A stretch of DNA of 64,000 nt, taken from contig NZ_FOIP01000001.1 of NCBI RefSeq assembly GCF_900105215.1, positions 2,130,001 through 2,194,000 of the forward strand, in the 5' to 3' direction. The translations under genes and the position numbers were made by a program. This DNA is from Lacrimispora sphenoides. GTDB lineage: Bacteria; Bacillota; Clostridia; Lachnospirales; Lachnospiraceae. Below, one piece after another: positions 17,715 to 26,321 of this stretch. Positions within the stretch are counted from its first letter, which is position 1. Every line of letters begins with the position of its first letter. The notes beneath the pieces are model-generated. The model was not told the DNA's origin, searched no databases, and saw only the letters and a program-made list of their open reading frames with translations.

Positions 17715-19133
17715 ATGTACCAAAAGAAAAAGGCAATGGAAAACTTTCTAATCTTAATAATAGATATATTGGCAGTATGGATCAGCATTGGTATAGCATT
17801 TGGCATCAGATATGGCATGCTTTATGGCAGATATAATCACATTGACCAATTATGGCAGATTCTATTGATCAGTCTGCTATATGGATTAATTAATTCTCTC
17901 ACTGATTTCAACAATCATTTTTTCAGAAGAGGATATTTTGAAGAGTTTGCTGCAGTTATTCGTAATCAGGCCATATTCTCTGTATCATGGGTCGTCATAT
18001 TATTTCTCATCCATCGAAGCAGTGAATTATCTCGTCTAGTTTTTGGCTATTTTATAATAATAAATGTTGGTTTGACCTTCGCTTTTCGAACGATATTTAA
18101 ACAGTTTATGACTAAAGTCTATAAAGCGAGCAAGTATAGTAACCGTTTATTGATTGTAACTACCTCCAGCCAAATTGAGACTATTATTGAGAATTTGGTC
18201 GAGTATAATGAATGGAATCGTACATTAGTAGGGATAGTCCTGACAGATAAATCACAGGTGGGCGAAGCAGTATGTGGTTTGCCGATTGTAGCAGATATGG
18301 ATTCTTTGTTGGATTACGTGGTTCATCATGATGTGGATGAGGTATTTATTAACGATAGCACTGTCGTTCAGAAAGATACGCTCCAGGGATGGATAACGAA
18401 TCTTGAAATTATGGGAGTAATCGTAGATTTAAATATTGATATTTTTAATATACCATCTAGCGGAAAGAAGATATTAAACCGTGTCGGAAAATATGCGGTA
18501 GTTACTTTTGCAAGAAATATATTTTCTACAAGGCAGATTGTGGCGAAGAGAATGCTGGATATTGCAGGAAGTCTTGTAGGGATGATTGTACTTGCCATAG
18601 CAACAGTCTTTGTAGCACCGGCTATCAAGCTGAATTCTTCAGGTCCCGTTTTTTTTGGCCAGACACGAGTTGGCAAAAATGGAAGGAAGTTTACCTTTTA
18701 CAAATTTCGCTCTATGTATCAGGATGCGGAACAAAGAAAAAAAGAGCTGATGAAGAAGAATGAAGTAAAAGGTCTCATGTTTAAGATGGAAGATGATCCC
18801 CGAATAACGAAGGTAGGAAAATTCCTGCGGAACACCAGCATTGATGAACTGCCTCAGTTCTGGAATGTCTTGCGTGGCGACATGAGTCTTGTAGGGACTA
18901 GGCCGCCGACCGTGGATGAGTTTGAGCGTTATGAGGTAAAGCACAAATGTCGGCTGAGTATGACGCCGGGACTTACCGGCTTATGGCAGATCAGTGGACG
19001 CAGTAACATCAAGGACTTTGATGAGGTCGTAAAATTGGATATGCAGTACATAGATAATTGGTCAATATTGAAAGATATTAAGATATTGATTTTAACAGTC
19101 TGGGTAGTCTTAACAAGAAAGGGGTCCAGATGA
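17715..19133 (+). CDS. Polyprenyl-phosphate glycosyl-1-phosphate transferase (chain initiation)
   Basis: A 472-residue membrane enzyme of the WbaP/WcaJ type, which moves a sugar-1-phosphate from a nucleotide sugar to undecaprenyl phosphate and so starts a polysaccharide repeat. It has four or five N-terminal membrane segments, a nucleotide-fold middle region (about 130-250), a further membrane segment near 280-300, and the C-terminal bacterial sugar transferase domain (FFGQTRVGKNGRKFTFYKFR, DELPQFWNVLRGDMSLVGTR, LTGLWQISGR). ATG 17715 follows AGAGGA by eight bases; an in-frame TTG at 17709 is less likely. A second enzyme of the same kind lies at 44447. Confidence 0.9.
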   Translation: MYQKKKAMENFLILIIDILAVWISIGIAFGIRYGMLYGRYNHIDQLWQILLISLLYGLINSLTDFNNHFFRRGYFEEFAAVIRNQAIFSVSWVVILFLIHRSSELSRLVFGYFIIINVGLTFAFRTIFKQFMTKVYKASKYSNRLLIVTTSSQIETIIENLVEYNEWNRTLVGIVLTDKSQVGEAVCGLPIVADMDSLLDYVVHHDVDEVFINDSTVVQKDTLQGWITNLEIMGVIVDLNIDIFNIPSSGKKILNRVGKYAVVTFARNIFSTRQIVAKRMLDIAGSLVGMIVLAIATVFVAPAIKLNSSGPVFFGQTRVGKNGRKFTFYKFRSMYQDAEQRKKELMKKNEVKGLMFKMEDDPRITKVGKFLRNTSIDELPQFWNVLRGDMSLVGTRPPTVDEFERYEVKHKCRLSMTPGLTGLWQISGRSNIKDFDEVVKLDMQYIDNWSILKDIKILILTVWVVLTRKGSR

Positions 19134-19177
19134 TTGATATTTATTAAATGAATCAGGAGATGCTAAGAGGAGAAGAC

Positions 19178-20584
19178 ATGGAAAACAATATGTATGAGCA
19201 GGAAATTGACTTAAAGGATTTGATATTCGCTGTATTCAGAAAGTGGAGACTGATTTTATTTATAGCAATCATTCTCGCTTTCTTATCAGGTGGATATAAA
19301 TGTGTCAAAGAGCTCATGAATCATCAGGACGAAGAGTATAGTTCGGAATTGAAAGCGCGGTATGACAGCGATGTGGAGCAGTATGAGCAAGCCAAAAGCG
19401 GATATGAATGGAATATCGAGAAGCTTACTGCGAGTATAGATTATCAGGAGCAATATAGGGAAAATTCCATTCTCATGAAAGTGGACCCATACAATGAAGC
19501 GGCTGCTGCGGTAGATATTTTCATTCAGGTACCGGAACTTCCTCAAGAGAATGGAATCACTATAATGCCTGTTGACCCTGCAGATGGAATTGTTAAGGCG
19601 TATGCATCTGGGATTGTGCAAGGGACGGTTTTGAAGAGTGTGTCAAAACAGACCGGAATAGATTTGCTGTATTTAAAAGAAATGGTTAAGGTCACAACGG
19701 ATTATGACGGCAATATGCTGAATGTTAGTGTTATCTATACTGACGAAGAAGGTGCGGAAGAGATATTAGAGGGATTGCTGGACTTAATTGAATCTTCATA
19801 TACGGAAATCCAGACTAATCTTGGTCAGCATACTATTGCAATTATGAATCAGGATATTGGTACTGTAGTAGATCAGTCTCTGGTCGATTACCAGAAGAAA
19901 AAATTGACTGATTTAACAGAAACAAAGGAAAATCTTGATGAGGCGGAAAAGGCACTAAAAGAGTTAAAGGAACCGGAACAGCCTGTAGCCTTGTCTAAAC
20001 GATCTACGCTGAAGGCGGGAATAAAATATGGTGTTTTTGGCGGATTCCTTGGAGCTTTCTTGATAGTATTTGGTGTTTGTGTGGTATTCGTAATGAGCGG
20101 AAGGCTAAATGTGGATGGCGATTTAAAAGGGCGTTTCCGTTTGAGATTTTTAGGTGGTTTTACAGATAAGAAAGAAAAGAAAGTCTTTTCTGGAGTTGAT
20201 GCCTGGCTGGACAGGTTGGAAGGAAAGGAGTATGTAACTGACGAAGTTGTCTTTGATATGCTTGCTGCTAACCTGGGGAATATGGCGAATAAAGGGACTT
20301 CCGTAATATTTACCGGAACTGTATCGGACGAGGCTTTAAGTGATCTGGTAGAAAAACTTCGAGATAGGCTGCCTGAACTTCGCTTAGAATATGCTGCGGA
20401 TATGACCAGGAATGCGTCGACTTTGCTCAAAATTCCTGAAATCGATGAAATCATTCTGGTAGAGATGCGGAAAGTATCCCGCTACAGAGAGATTGAAAAG
20501 GAAATTGAAATGGTTTCAAATCTGAAAAGAGATTTTATGGGGTATATTGTACTGGCTTCTGATGCTGGGGTTGAGAGAGGTTAG
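19178..20584 (+). CDS. Wzz/CapA-like chain-length or polysaccharide co-polymerase protein
   Basis: A 468-residue membrane protein with one N-terminal membrane segment (LILFIAIILAFLSGGYKC), an extracytoplasmic part with coiled-coil stretches (about 60-100 and 250-280), and a second segment (GVFGGFLGAFLIVFGVCVVF). This is the Wzz topology. The cytoplasmic C-terminus is about 170 residues long but lacks a Walker motif, so it is not a working BY-kinase, although it occupies the same place. The start is ATG 19178, five bases after AGGAG; the in-frame ATG 19148 would add ten residues. It likely controls the polymer made with the enzyme encoded just upstream. Confidence 0.75.
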   Translation: MENNMYEQEIDLKDLIFAVFRKWRLILFIAIILAFLSGGYKCVKELMNHQDEEYSSELKARYDSDVEQYEQAKSGYEWNIEKLTASIDYQEQYRENSILMKVDPYNEAAAAVDIFIQVPELPQENGITIMPVDPADGIVKAYASGIVQGTVLKSVSKQTGIDLLYLKEMVKVTTDYDGNMLNVSVIYTDEEGAEEILEGLLDLIESSYTEIQTNLGQHTIAIMNQDIGTVVDQSLVDYQKKKLTDLTETKENLDEAEKALKELKEPEQPVALSKRSTLKAGIKYGVFGGFLGAFLIVFGVCVVFVMSGRLNVDGDLKGRFRLRFLGGFTDKKEKKVFSGVDAWLDRLEGKEYVTDEVVFDMLAANLGNMANKGTSVIFTGTVSDEALSDLVEKLRDRLPELRLEYAADMTRNASTLLKIPEIDEIILVEMRKVSRYREIEKEIEMVSNLKRDFMGYIVLASDAGVERG

Positions 20585-20805
20585 TGGTTGTACATAAATC
20601 CTGACAGTTATAAGGTTATTTATGACATAGGTCATAGACAAGTGGTATTGTCTGTGGCCTATGATAAATTTATCATAAAAATTATAATGACCTGGGCGGT
20701 ATGCGCTCCCGCCAAATATAATGAAAGTCATGATTGTCCATTGCTTGACATAAGCGCTCAACAATGATCTGAATTCAATTGTTTTGCTTGGAGCTGTTAA
20801 GGTTT

Positions 20806-21022
20806 TGTAGACACGAAATTAAACGGAATATTTTGATCTTTAAATTGAGCCGGAGTTATATATCAGAGCAGAATGAATTCACTTAGTATTATGATATAAT
20901 TCAATGTATTTAAAAATATCATATTGAGCTTGTTCAGGAGTCTCATAACGAGCACCTTGAATAAGCTCTCTTTTTATGGTTCTATAAAACGATTCCATGA
21001 GAGCATTATCATAGGGATACGG
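20806..21022 (-). mobile_element. IS3-family element fragment (transposase C-terminus and one end)
   Basis: On the minus strand, bases 21021 to 20879 encode the last 47 codons of an IS3/IS150-type OrfB transposase: YDNALMESFYRTIKRELIQG, then ARYETPEQAQYDIFKYIE and a TGA stop. LMESFYRTIKRE carries the last catalytic glutamate. The stretch 20806-20830 (TGTAGACACGAAATTAAACG) looks like the matching terminal repeat. The rest of the element is gone. The fragment lies just upstream of the broken acyltransferase gene. Confidence 0.8.
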
Positions 21023-21074
21023 AAATACAACAAAGAATAGTATAAAAAAGTATCCCTTTGAGGGAGGGAGTTTT

Positions 21075-21925
21075 ATGATCGAATCTAGAAGATTATCTTA
21101 CATTGATATAGCAAAAGGAATTGGAATGATATGCGTTATTCTTGGACATATGGAAATAGATAAGATAAATACAATAGTATTTAGTTTTCATATGCCTTTA
21201 TTTTATATAATAAATGGGTACTTTATAAAGAAAAGCGATTATAGCGTATTTATATTGAAAAAGGCTAAAACCTTATTAGTACCGTATTTGTTTACAGGTT
21301 TGTGCATCGTTGTGTTTGAGGTTTTTAAAGATTTATGTCGTTGTATATATGATAGGATTCCGTTTGACATATCAAGTTGGATTTACGCTATATTATATGG
21401 TAGTGGAAGTAATTATAGTTCGCCTTTTTTTATAAAGTCAATTGGTGCTTTATGGTTCTTACTGGCTTTGTTTTTAGCATTTATCATTTATAATTACATA
21501 ATTGATAAGAAATACTTTTGGATTTATGTATTCTTTTTATTATGGGGTATATGACCACAAAGTATATTTATCTACCATGGAGTATTCAATCAACTATCGT
21601 AGCGGTTATCTTTATCTATTTAGGGAGTTTAGCCAAACAAAAGGATATCTTTGTTAATAATTTTATTGTTATTATTGAATTTAATAGCATGGTGTATTTG
21701 CATATATCTTGATAAAGGAAGGTTTTATTTAGTAGGAAATTATTTTACAAATATACCTATTGACAGTGGAAAGTATTCACTTGTGGTCTTGTACTTTATT
21801 TGATTGAATTAAATACATTTCCATGGGAGAGACTTTTAAATGTCTTAAATATATATAACATTTATTTAAGGACCATAATATTGTTTGGGATGAAATTGGG
21901 CTGGAGTATTATGGAGGGATTATAC
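21075..21925 (+). pseudogene. Frameshifted acyltransferase-3 family gene (fucose 4-O-acetylase-like)
   Basis: The first 159 codons read as an AT3 membrane acyltransferase: SYIDIAKGIGMICVILGHME holds the catalytic histidine, followed by FSFHMPLFYIINGYFIKK and LWFLLALFLAFIIYNYII. A stop at 21552 breaks it. The protein continues in another frame from about 21518 (MTTKYIYLPWSIQSTIVAVI) and then in a third (LIAWCICIYLDKGRFYLVGN, later ELNTFPWERLLNVLNIYNIY) until about 21925. An intact gene would make about 330 residues that O-acetylate a surface sugar. At least two frameshifts and further stops make it a pseudogene. Confidence 0.8.
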
Positions 21926-22470
21926 TAGTCTTGAATGTTCCATCATTAAAGAAAATCTTTAACATTAATGAAAAGACTACTAACAAGATTGGTCGCTTAC
22001 AGAGCAATCGCAGGCACAACCATATACACTAAGATTAAGATGGCCAAAGCGTATACTTTTAACATTCATAAATATTTGATCATAGGATAAATATAATGTG
22101 ATCGGTGATCAGTTAACACTTCTGGCACTATATTGCCATAGTGTAATAGATTATTGCATAGGTGAATAGAAAAAATGCCTACCTTCTCGTATTGAAATGC
22201 AAACTTTTTTTAGAATGAATTATTAGGCGGCCTTGTAAATACACACACCAAATTAGGAAGAATGTCTGTGCAATCCTGGTATGAACTGTTTAGTTGAGTA
22301 ATAAGGTTTAATTAATAGGAAATAATAAAAGCTCAAGCACATGATTAGGTTTGAGTTTTTATTTATAGGCAGATCTACTGTTTTGATTGGTACAGGTTCT
22401 ATTTCATGAATAAAATCGTTGATCTGTTCCTTGAAGTTTGCTTACCATGAACAGATCAAAAAATAAAAAA
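21926..22470. other. Intergenic stretch without genes
   Basis: About 550 AT-rich bases with no supportable coding region. Near 22328-22362 a weak stem (CTCAA with TTGAG) followed by TTTTT may be a terminator for the dead upstream unit. Nothing else was recognised. Confidence 0.4.
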
Positions 22471-22477
22471 ATACCTC

Positions 22478-22520
22478 TTGCAATTTACCTCTACATAGAG
22501 TAATATATAACTACATAGAG
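22478..22520 (+). promoter_or_regulatory. Promoter of the marR operon with palindromic operator
   Basis: TTGCAA at 22478-22483 and TATAAT-like TAATAT at 22501-22506 are separated by exactly 17 bases. The palindrome CTCTACATAGAG (22489-22500) fills the spacer up to the -10. Its 10-base core CTACATAGAG is repeated at 22511-22520, exactly 20 bases on, so both sites face the same side of the helix. This is what an autoregulatory MarR operator would look like; which protein binds it is inference. Confidence 0.7.
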
Positions 22521-22537
22521 ATAATATAGGAGAAGCA

Positions 22538-22972
22538 ATGGCAAAGACAGAGTTAAAAATCCTAATAGGCCTCCATCGGGCCGTAAACTACATTGACCGC
22601 CAATCAACCAAAATTTTTTCAGAGTACAATCTTACCATGGGACAATTTGCCGTTTTAGAGGCACTATACCACAAAGGAGACATGACCATCGGTCAGGTAC
22701 AAGAAAAAATTCTAAGTTCCAGCGGAACCATTCCTCTTATTATAAATAACCTTGAGAAAAGAGGGTATCTTATAAGGAAAGCGGACAGCAAGGATAAGAG
22801 GCGATGCATTCTCCATATCACAGCTCAGGGAAAAGAGTTGATTGGTCAGGTTTACCCAAGAAATGAAGCCAGGATTATTGAGTTAATGGCTCATTGGACT
22901 GATGAAGAAAAAGAACAATTGGCAATGTTATTAAAAAAGTATGGAGATGAGATTAATGGAGAGAAAGATTAA
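22538..22972 (+). CDS. MarR-family transcriptional regulator
   Basis: A 144-residue winged-helix repressor of the MarR family. The DNA-binding part is at about 45-100: LTMGQFAVLEALYHKGDMTI, the recognition helix around SSSGTIPLIINNLEKRGYLI, and the wing KADSKDKRRCILHITAQGKE, whose DxRR motif is typical. N- and C-terminal helices would form the dimer. It starts after AGGAG and overlaps the pirin gene by 17 bases, so the three genes form one unit. A palindromic site over its own promoter suggests autorepression. Relatives often respond to phenolics or oxidants and control quinone or nitro-compound detoxification, which fits the nitroreductase here. Confidence 0.9.
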   Translation: MAKTELKILIGLHRAVNYIDRQSTKIFSEYNLTMGQFAVLEALYHKGDMTIGQVQEKILSSSGTIPLIINNLEKRGYLIRKADSKDKRRCILHITAQGKELIGQVYPRNEARIIELMAHWTDEEKEQLAMLLKKYGDEINGEKD

Positions 22973-23801
22973 AAGACAGGTTAGAGGCTTTAGAACCCAA
23001 GACGGTGCCGGTGTAAACCTGGTCAGGGTATTAGGTCATGAAACAATGGAAGAATACGATCCCATTTTGATGCTGGATTCCTTTGACAGCACAAATCCCG
23101 ATGATTACACAGCTGGGTTCCCTATGCACCCGCATAGGGGCATTGAAACAATCAGTTATGTATACCGCGGGCAGATGGTTCATAGGGACAGTTTAGGAAA
23201 TGAAGATTCTATTTCCGACGGAGAAGTCCAGTGGATGACAGCAGGTTCCGGAATCCTGCATGAAGAGAAACTACCTGCATCAGAACGAATGCTTGGAGTA
23301 CAGCTGTGGCTGAATTTACCATCAAAGGATAAGATGACCGCTCCTTCCTACCACAGCATAAAAAATGAAGAGATTGAAGAGATTAATCTTGAAAATGGAA
23401 AGCTGAGACTACTTGCCGGACAATATAAGGACAGTAACGGATACATGGGCAGATATCTTCCTCTGGATTACTACGATATCCATCTTGATCCCAACGCTTC
23501 CATTTCCATAGATACGGATCCAAACCGCTCGGTTATGATCTTTACCCTGTCCGGAGAGGTTTCTGTCGGAGGAGAACTGGTGAGAGAGAAGACTGCAGCA
23601 AAGCTTACCTCTGGAGACAAGGTCGAGTTAAAAAGCACTGAGAAGAATGTCCAGGTATTATTTATAAGCTCAACGCCTCTGGGAGAGCCTATCGCCTGGG
23701 GAGGTCCCATCGTAATGAATACGAAAGCTGAATTACAAAAAGCTTTTACAGATCTGGATCAGGGAACGTTCTTACAAAAGAAAATGTCATATGATAACTA
23801 A
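22956..23801 (+). CDS. Pirin family protein
   Basis: A 281-residue bicupin of the pirin family. The N-terminal metal site is intact: MHPHRGIETISYVYRG gives two histidines and GSGILHEEKLP gives a histidine and a glutamate. The C-terminal cupin starts near residue 190. Some bacterial pirins are quercetin dioxygenases; others act as redox-linked regulators. The function here is open. I start at ATG 22956, eight bases after GGAGA, inside the end of marR; an in-frame ATG at 22941 is possible. It is followed by a nitroreductase, a pairing consistent with a stress or detoxification operon. Confidence 0.88.
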   Translation: MERKIKRQVRGFRTQDGAGVNLVRVLGHETMEEYDPILMLDSFDSTNPDDYTAGFPMHPHRGIETISYVYRGQMVHRDSLGNEDSISDGEVQWMTAGSGILHEEKLPASERMLGVQLWLNLPSKDKMTAPSYHSIKNEEIEEINLENGKLRLLAGQYKDSNGYMGRYLPLDYYDIHLDPNASISIDTDPNRSVMIFTLSGEVSVGGELVREKTAAKLTSGDKVELKSTEKNVQVLFISSTPLGEPIAWGGPIVMNTKAELQKAFTDLDQGTFLQKKMSYDN

Positions 23802-23834
23802 TAAAATATTATAATTAGATCAGGAGGAATTAAA

Positions 23835-24407
23835 ATGGGCATTATTGAATCATTAGAAAAGAGAAGAAGCTATTATAGCATTAATAAAGAACTTCCCGTT
23901 GATACCGGAGAAGTCATTGAACAGATTGAAAAATTAACAGAATTGGTACCTGATGCTTTTAACATGAAAAGCTCCCGCGTTGTTGTGGCGTTAGGAGAAA
24001 AGCAGGATTTATTATGGGACGCTATCTATGACGCTTTCGGAGGCCAGGTCCCAAGAGAAAAAATCGACAGCTTTAAAGCTGGGGCAGGAACAATTCTTTA
24101 TTACTACGATCAGGAGGTCGTAAAAGGATTACAGGGACAGTTTCCACTGTATGCGGACAATTTTCCAGCCTGGGCGATGCAGTCCAGTGCAATGCTTCAA
24201 ATAAGCATCTGGAGCGGGCTGAGAGAATTAGGGATCGGCGCCTCCTTACAGCACTATAACCCGGTTATAGATCAGAAGGTCCGCGAACTGTTTGATTTGC
24301 CGGAAAGCTATCTGCTGATTGCCCAAATGCCTTTCGGAGGGATTATAAAAGAGCCTGATTCTAAAGAGAAGGAAGACATTTCCAAAAGGGTTCAAATTGA
24401 AAAATAA
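23835..24407 (+). CDS. Nitroreductase family protein
   Basis: A 190-residue FMN-dependent oxidoreductase of the nitroreductase fold, closest in look to the HBN1/YdgI-type short members. It opens with IIESLEKRRSYYSINKELPV, where the RRS residues contact FMN phosphate. PDAFNMKSSRVVV follows near residue 38, and LGIGASLQHYNPVIDQKVRE near 138. The LPESYLLIAQMPFGG stretch near 155-170 is the usual last strand. It should reduce nitro compounds or quinones with NAD(P)H. An AGGAGG site precedes the ATG. It is last in the MarR-pirin operon and is followed by a strong hairpin. Confidence 0.88.
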   Translation: MGIIESLEKRRSYYSINKELPVDTGEVIEQIEKLTELVPDAFNMKSSRVVVALGEKQDLLWDAIYDAFGGQVPREKIDSFKAGAGTILYYYDQEVVKGLQGQFPLYADNFPAWAMQSSAMLQISIWSGLRELGIGASLQHYNPVIDQKVRELFDLPESYLLIAQMPFGGIIKEPDSKEKEDISKRVQIEK

Positions 24408-24444
24408 TAATTAATTTCCATTTCTAAATTGGAAAATAGGGATT

Positions 24445-24525
24445 AACGGTACCCAGATAGCAGAACATAAAAAGAGACTCTCTCTCTTTTAATGTTCTTG
24501 ATTAGGGGTACCGTTTATCTCTTTT
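24445..24525 (+). terminator. Long two-part hairpin terminator
   Basis: Outer arms AACGGTACCC and GGGTACCGTT (24445-24454 with 24506-24515) are perfect. Inner arms of 16 bases at 24462-24477 and 24483-24498 match at 15 positions. A run of T follows (24521-24527). This ends the marR-pirin-nitroreductase transcript and is much larger than a usual terminator. Confidence 0.75.
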
Positions 24526-25112
24526 TTTCCACCTTTTCATGCTAACTTTTAAAGTTCATCATAGCGGCACGTCACATTATTATCTAAAATATTCTCAAAA
24601 AATATACTATAGCATAACTACCTTCCCCCTCATCCTTAAAAGCAGGGCATTTTCGGGCACATTCCGGCAGACAGAAATATTGAAAGACAAAGCAGCAATG
24701 GATTCCACACCACAGATGTACTTAACAGCAAAACAGCATAACAGCATAACGGCATAACAGCATAACAACATAACAGCATAACAGCATAACAGCATAACAG
24801 CATAACAGCATAACAGCATAACAGCATAACATATCTTATTGGCTATGTTGATTTGTATTCCATTTAGACTTTGATAAACAACATAACATTATGCTCACCG
24901 TAATAGGAACTGCTTACCAGATGGGAGCCAATGGGGATGACGTAAAGGTCTAGAAGGCAGACATGATTTTATGCTGACAGAAGCATCTTAGGAACCTCAT
25001 ATGAGAATACAGAGAGTTAAAAACAATTATATAGAAAGTGAAGGCGATTGTATGTACTGCACAAGTAATGCAATTAAAATTAGAATATTTTGTACAAAAA
25101 TATTAATACAAG
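24526..25112. other. Gene-free stretch around the tandem repeat
   Basis: No real gene is seen here. Open frames reading as repeated MLLCCYAV are produced by the 8-bp repeat and are not genes. After the repeat, 24830-25112 shows nothing recognisable apart from the promoter region of the ROK operon at its end. Confidence 0.5.
24734..24829. repeat. Twelve-copy 8-bp tandem repeat
   Basis: The unit CAGCATAA occurs 12 times head to tail over exactly 96 bases. Only units 3 (CGGCATAA) and 5 (CAACATAA) differ, each by one base; the last seven are identical. It lies between two operons. Eight is not a multiple of three, so it is not kept for a protein. Slippage would change copy number. Confidence 0.95.
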
Positions 25113-25141
25113 TTGACAAAAGTAATCATAATTGCTATAAT
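25113..25141 (+). promoter_or_regulatory. Consensus sigma-A promoter of the ROK sugar operon
   Basis: TTGACA (25113-25118) and TATAAT (25136-25141) both match the consensus fully and are spaced by 17 bases. A TTAATTAA-containing AT-rich stretch (about 25150-25160) just downstream could hold an operator for the ROK regulator. Such a strong core promoter would need a repressor. Confidence 0.85.
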
Positions 25142-25195
25142 TAGAGTTAAGTTAATTAATAAAGTTTATAAAGTAAGTACAAGGTGGACTAAATT

Positions 25196-26317
25196 ATGGG
25201 CGAGATGGTTGGAAAACCAGGTGTAATAAAATTATTAAATAAAGATGTGGTAGAAGGAATTATTCGAAGCAGTGGTCCAATCACAAAACCAGAGATAGCC
25301 AAACGGTCACAGCTAAGTCTGGTTACTGTAAATAAAACAGTTGCTATACTGATTCAGGAGGAAAAAGTAAGAGTCAGTGGAGCCAGCGAATCCACCGGTG
25401 GCAGGAGAGCAATGTTCTTTGAAATTAATAATGAAGCAAATTATTATATCGGTCTTTATTATTATAAGAATCATTATATTGGAGCCATTTCAGATTCCAT
25501 AGGTGAATTAATTTATGTGCAGGAATTTCCTACCAGAGTGGATGTATATGAAGAGGTCATGGAAGATACATATGCAGCACTGGACAGTCTCATTGAAAAG
25601 TGCGGTGATCATAAAATAAAAGCAATAGGAATCGGTGTTCCTGGAGTTGTAAAGGAAGGTACCATTACCAATATTCCCAATATCCCTTCCTGGGAAGGGA
25701 AAGATATTTCTGGTATTTTATCAGATAAATATCTGCTTCCGGTTCTGCTTGAGAATGATATTAATCTGACTACATTAGGAATTTATAATACAGATTATCA
25801 GAATAATAAAGTCAGAAACATGGCTTTGATTTACTTGGATCAGGGAATCGGATCAGGATTTATTATTAACCAGTCGCTGTTTAAAGGTTCCAGTAACTTT
25901 GCTGGGGAGTTAAGCTACATACCGGTAAAGCAGCATTTTCCTATAAAAGGAAAGGTTACCAGATATACAGGTAACTTTGAAACACAAATATCATTAATCA
26001 CTGAGGCAATTGAACAATCCTCCGGATTGTCAGAGCAAGGGCTGTATAAAGATATGCTGATTCGTACAATTGTTGAAGGCCTATTAAGTGTTATCTGCGT
26101 TTTGAACCCTGAAATCATCGTGATGAAGCATAGCTGTCTGACAGAACATGATTGTCAAAAGATAGAGCGGGAGCTGGCAGAATGGGTGGATGAAAGCAAT
26201 GTTCCCTCCATTATAAATGCGGCAGATTTAAGCAAAAGCAGTATTCAAGGAGTAATTCGTATGTGCATTAGGGAAAGTACTTCTTCCTATTCATTATCTA
26301 ATAAAAAGCGAGGTTAA
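25196..26317 (+). CDS. ROK-family transcriptional regulator
   Basis: A 373-residue protein joining an N-terminal winged HTH (GIIRSSGPITKPEIAKRSQL, then SLVTVNKTVAILIQEEKV) to a ROK domain from about residue 80 (IGIGVPGVVKEGTITNIPNI, LLENDINLTTLG, and a GSGFIINQSLFKG loop). Proteins of this kind (NagC, XylR, Mlc relatives) repress sugar operons and are relieved by a sugar or sugar phosphate. The usual zinc-binding cysteine cluster after the GxGxG loop is not apparent (AGELSYIPVK follows directly). It is the first gene behind a consensus promoter and is followed after four bases by the kinase fusion, so it probably controls its own operon. Confidence 0.88.
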   Translation: MGEMVGKPGVIKLLNKDVVEGIIRSSGPITKPEIAKRSQLSLVTVNKTVAILIQEEKVRVSGASESTGGRRAMFFEINNEANYYIGLYYYKNHYIGAISDSIGELIYVQEFPTRVDVYEEVMEDTYAALDSLIEKCGDHKIKAIGIGVPGVVKEGTITNIPNIPSWEGKDISGILSDKYLLPVLLENDINLTTLGIYNTDYQNNKVRNMALIYLDQGIGSGFIINQSLFKGSSNFAGELSYIPVKQHFPIKGKVTRYTGNFETQISLITEAIEQSSGLSEQGLYKDMLIRTIVEGLLSVICVLNPEIIVMKHSCLTEHDCQKIERELAEWVDESNVPSIINAADLSKSSIQGVIRMCIRESTSSYSLSNKKRG

Positions 26318-26321
26318 TAAA

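Noticed and set aside
24607..24827. Minus-strand frames reading as repeated MLLCCYAV
   Set aside because: They are products of the 8-bp tandem repeat. Three units make 24 bases, so any frame repeats every eight residues. No ribosome site or homology.
24734..24829. Possible CRISPR array
   Set aside because: The units are 8 bp and contiguous without spacers, and there are no cas genes.
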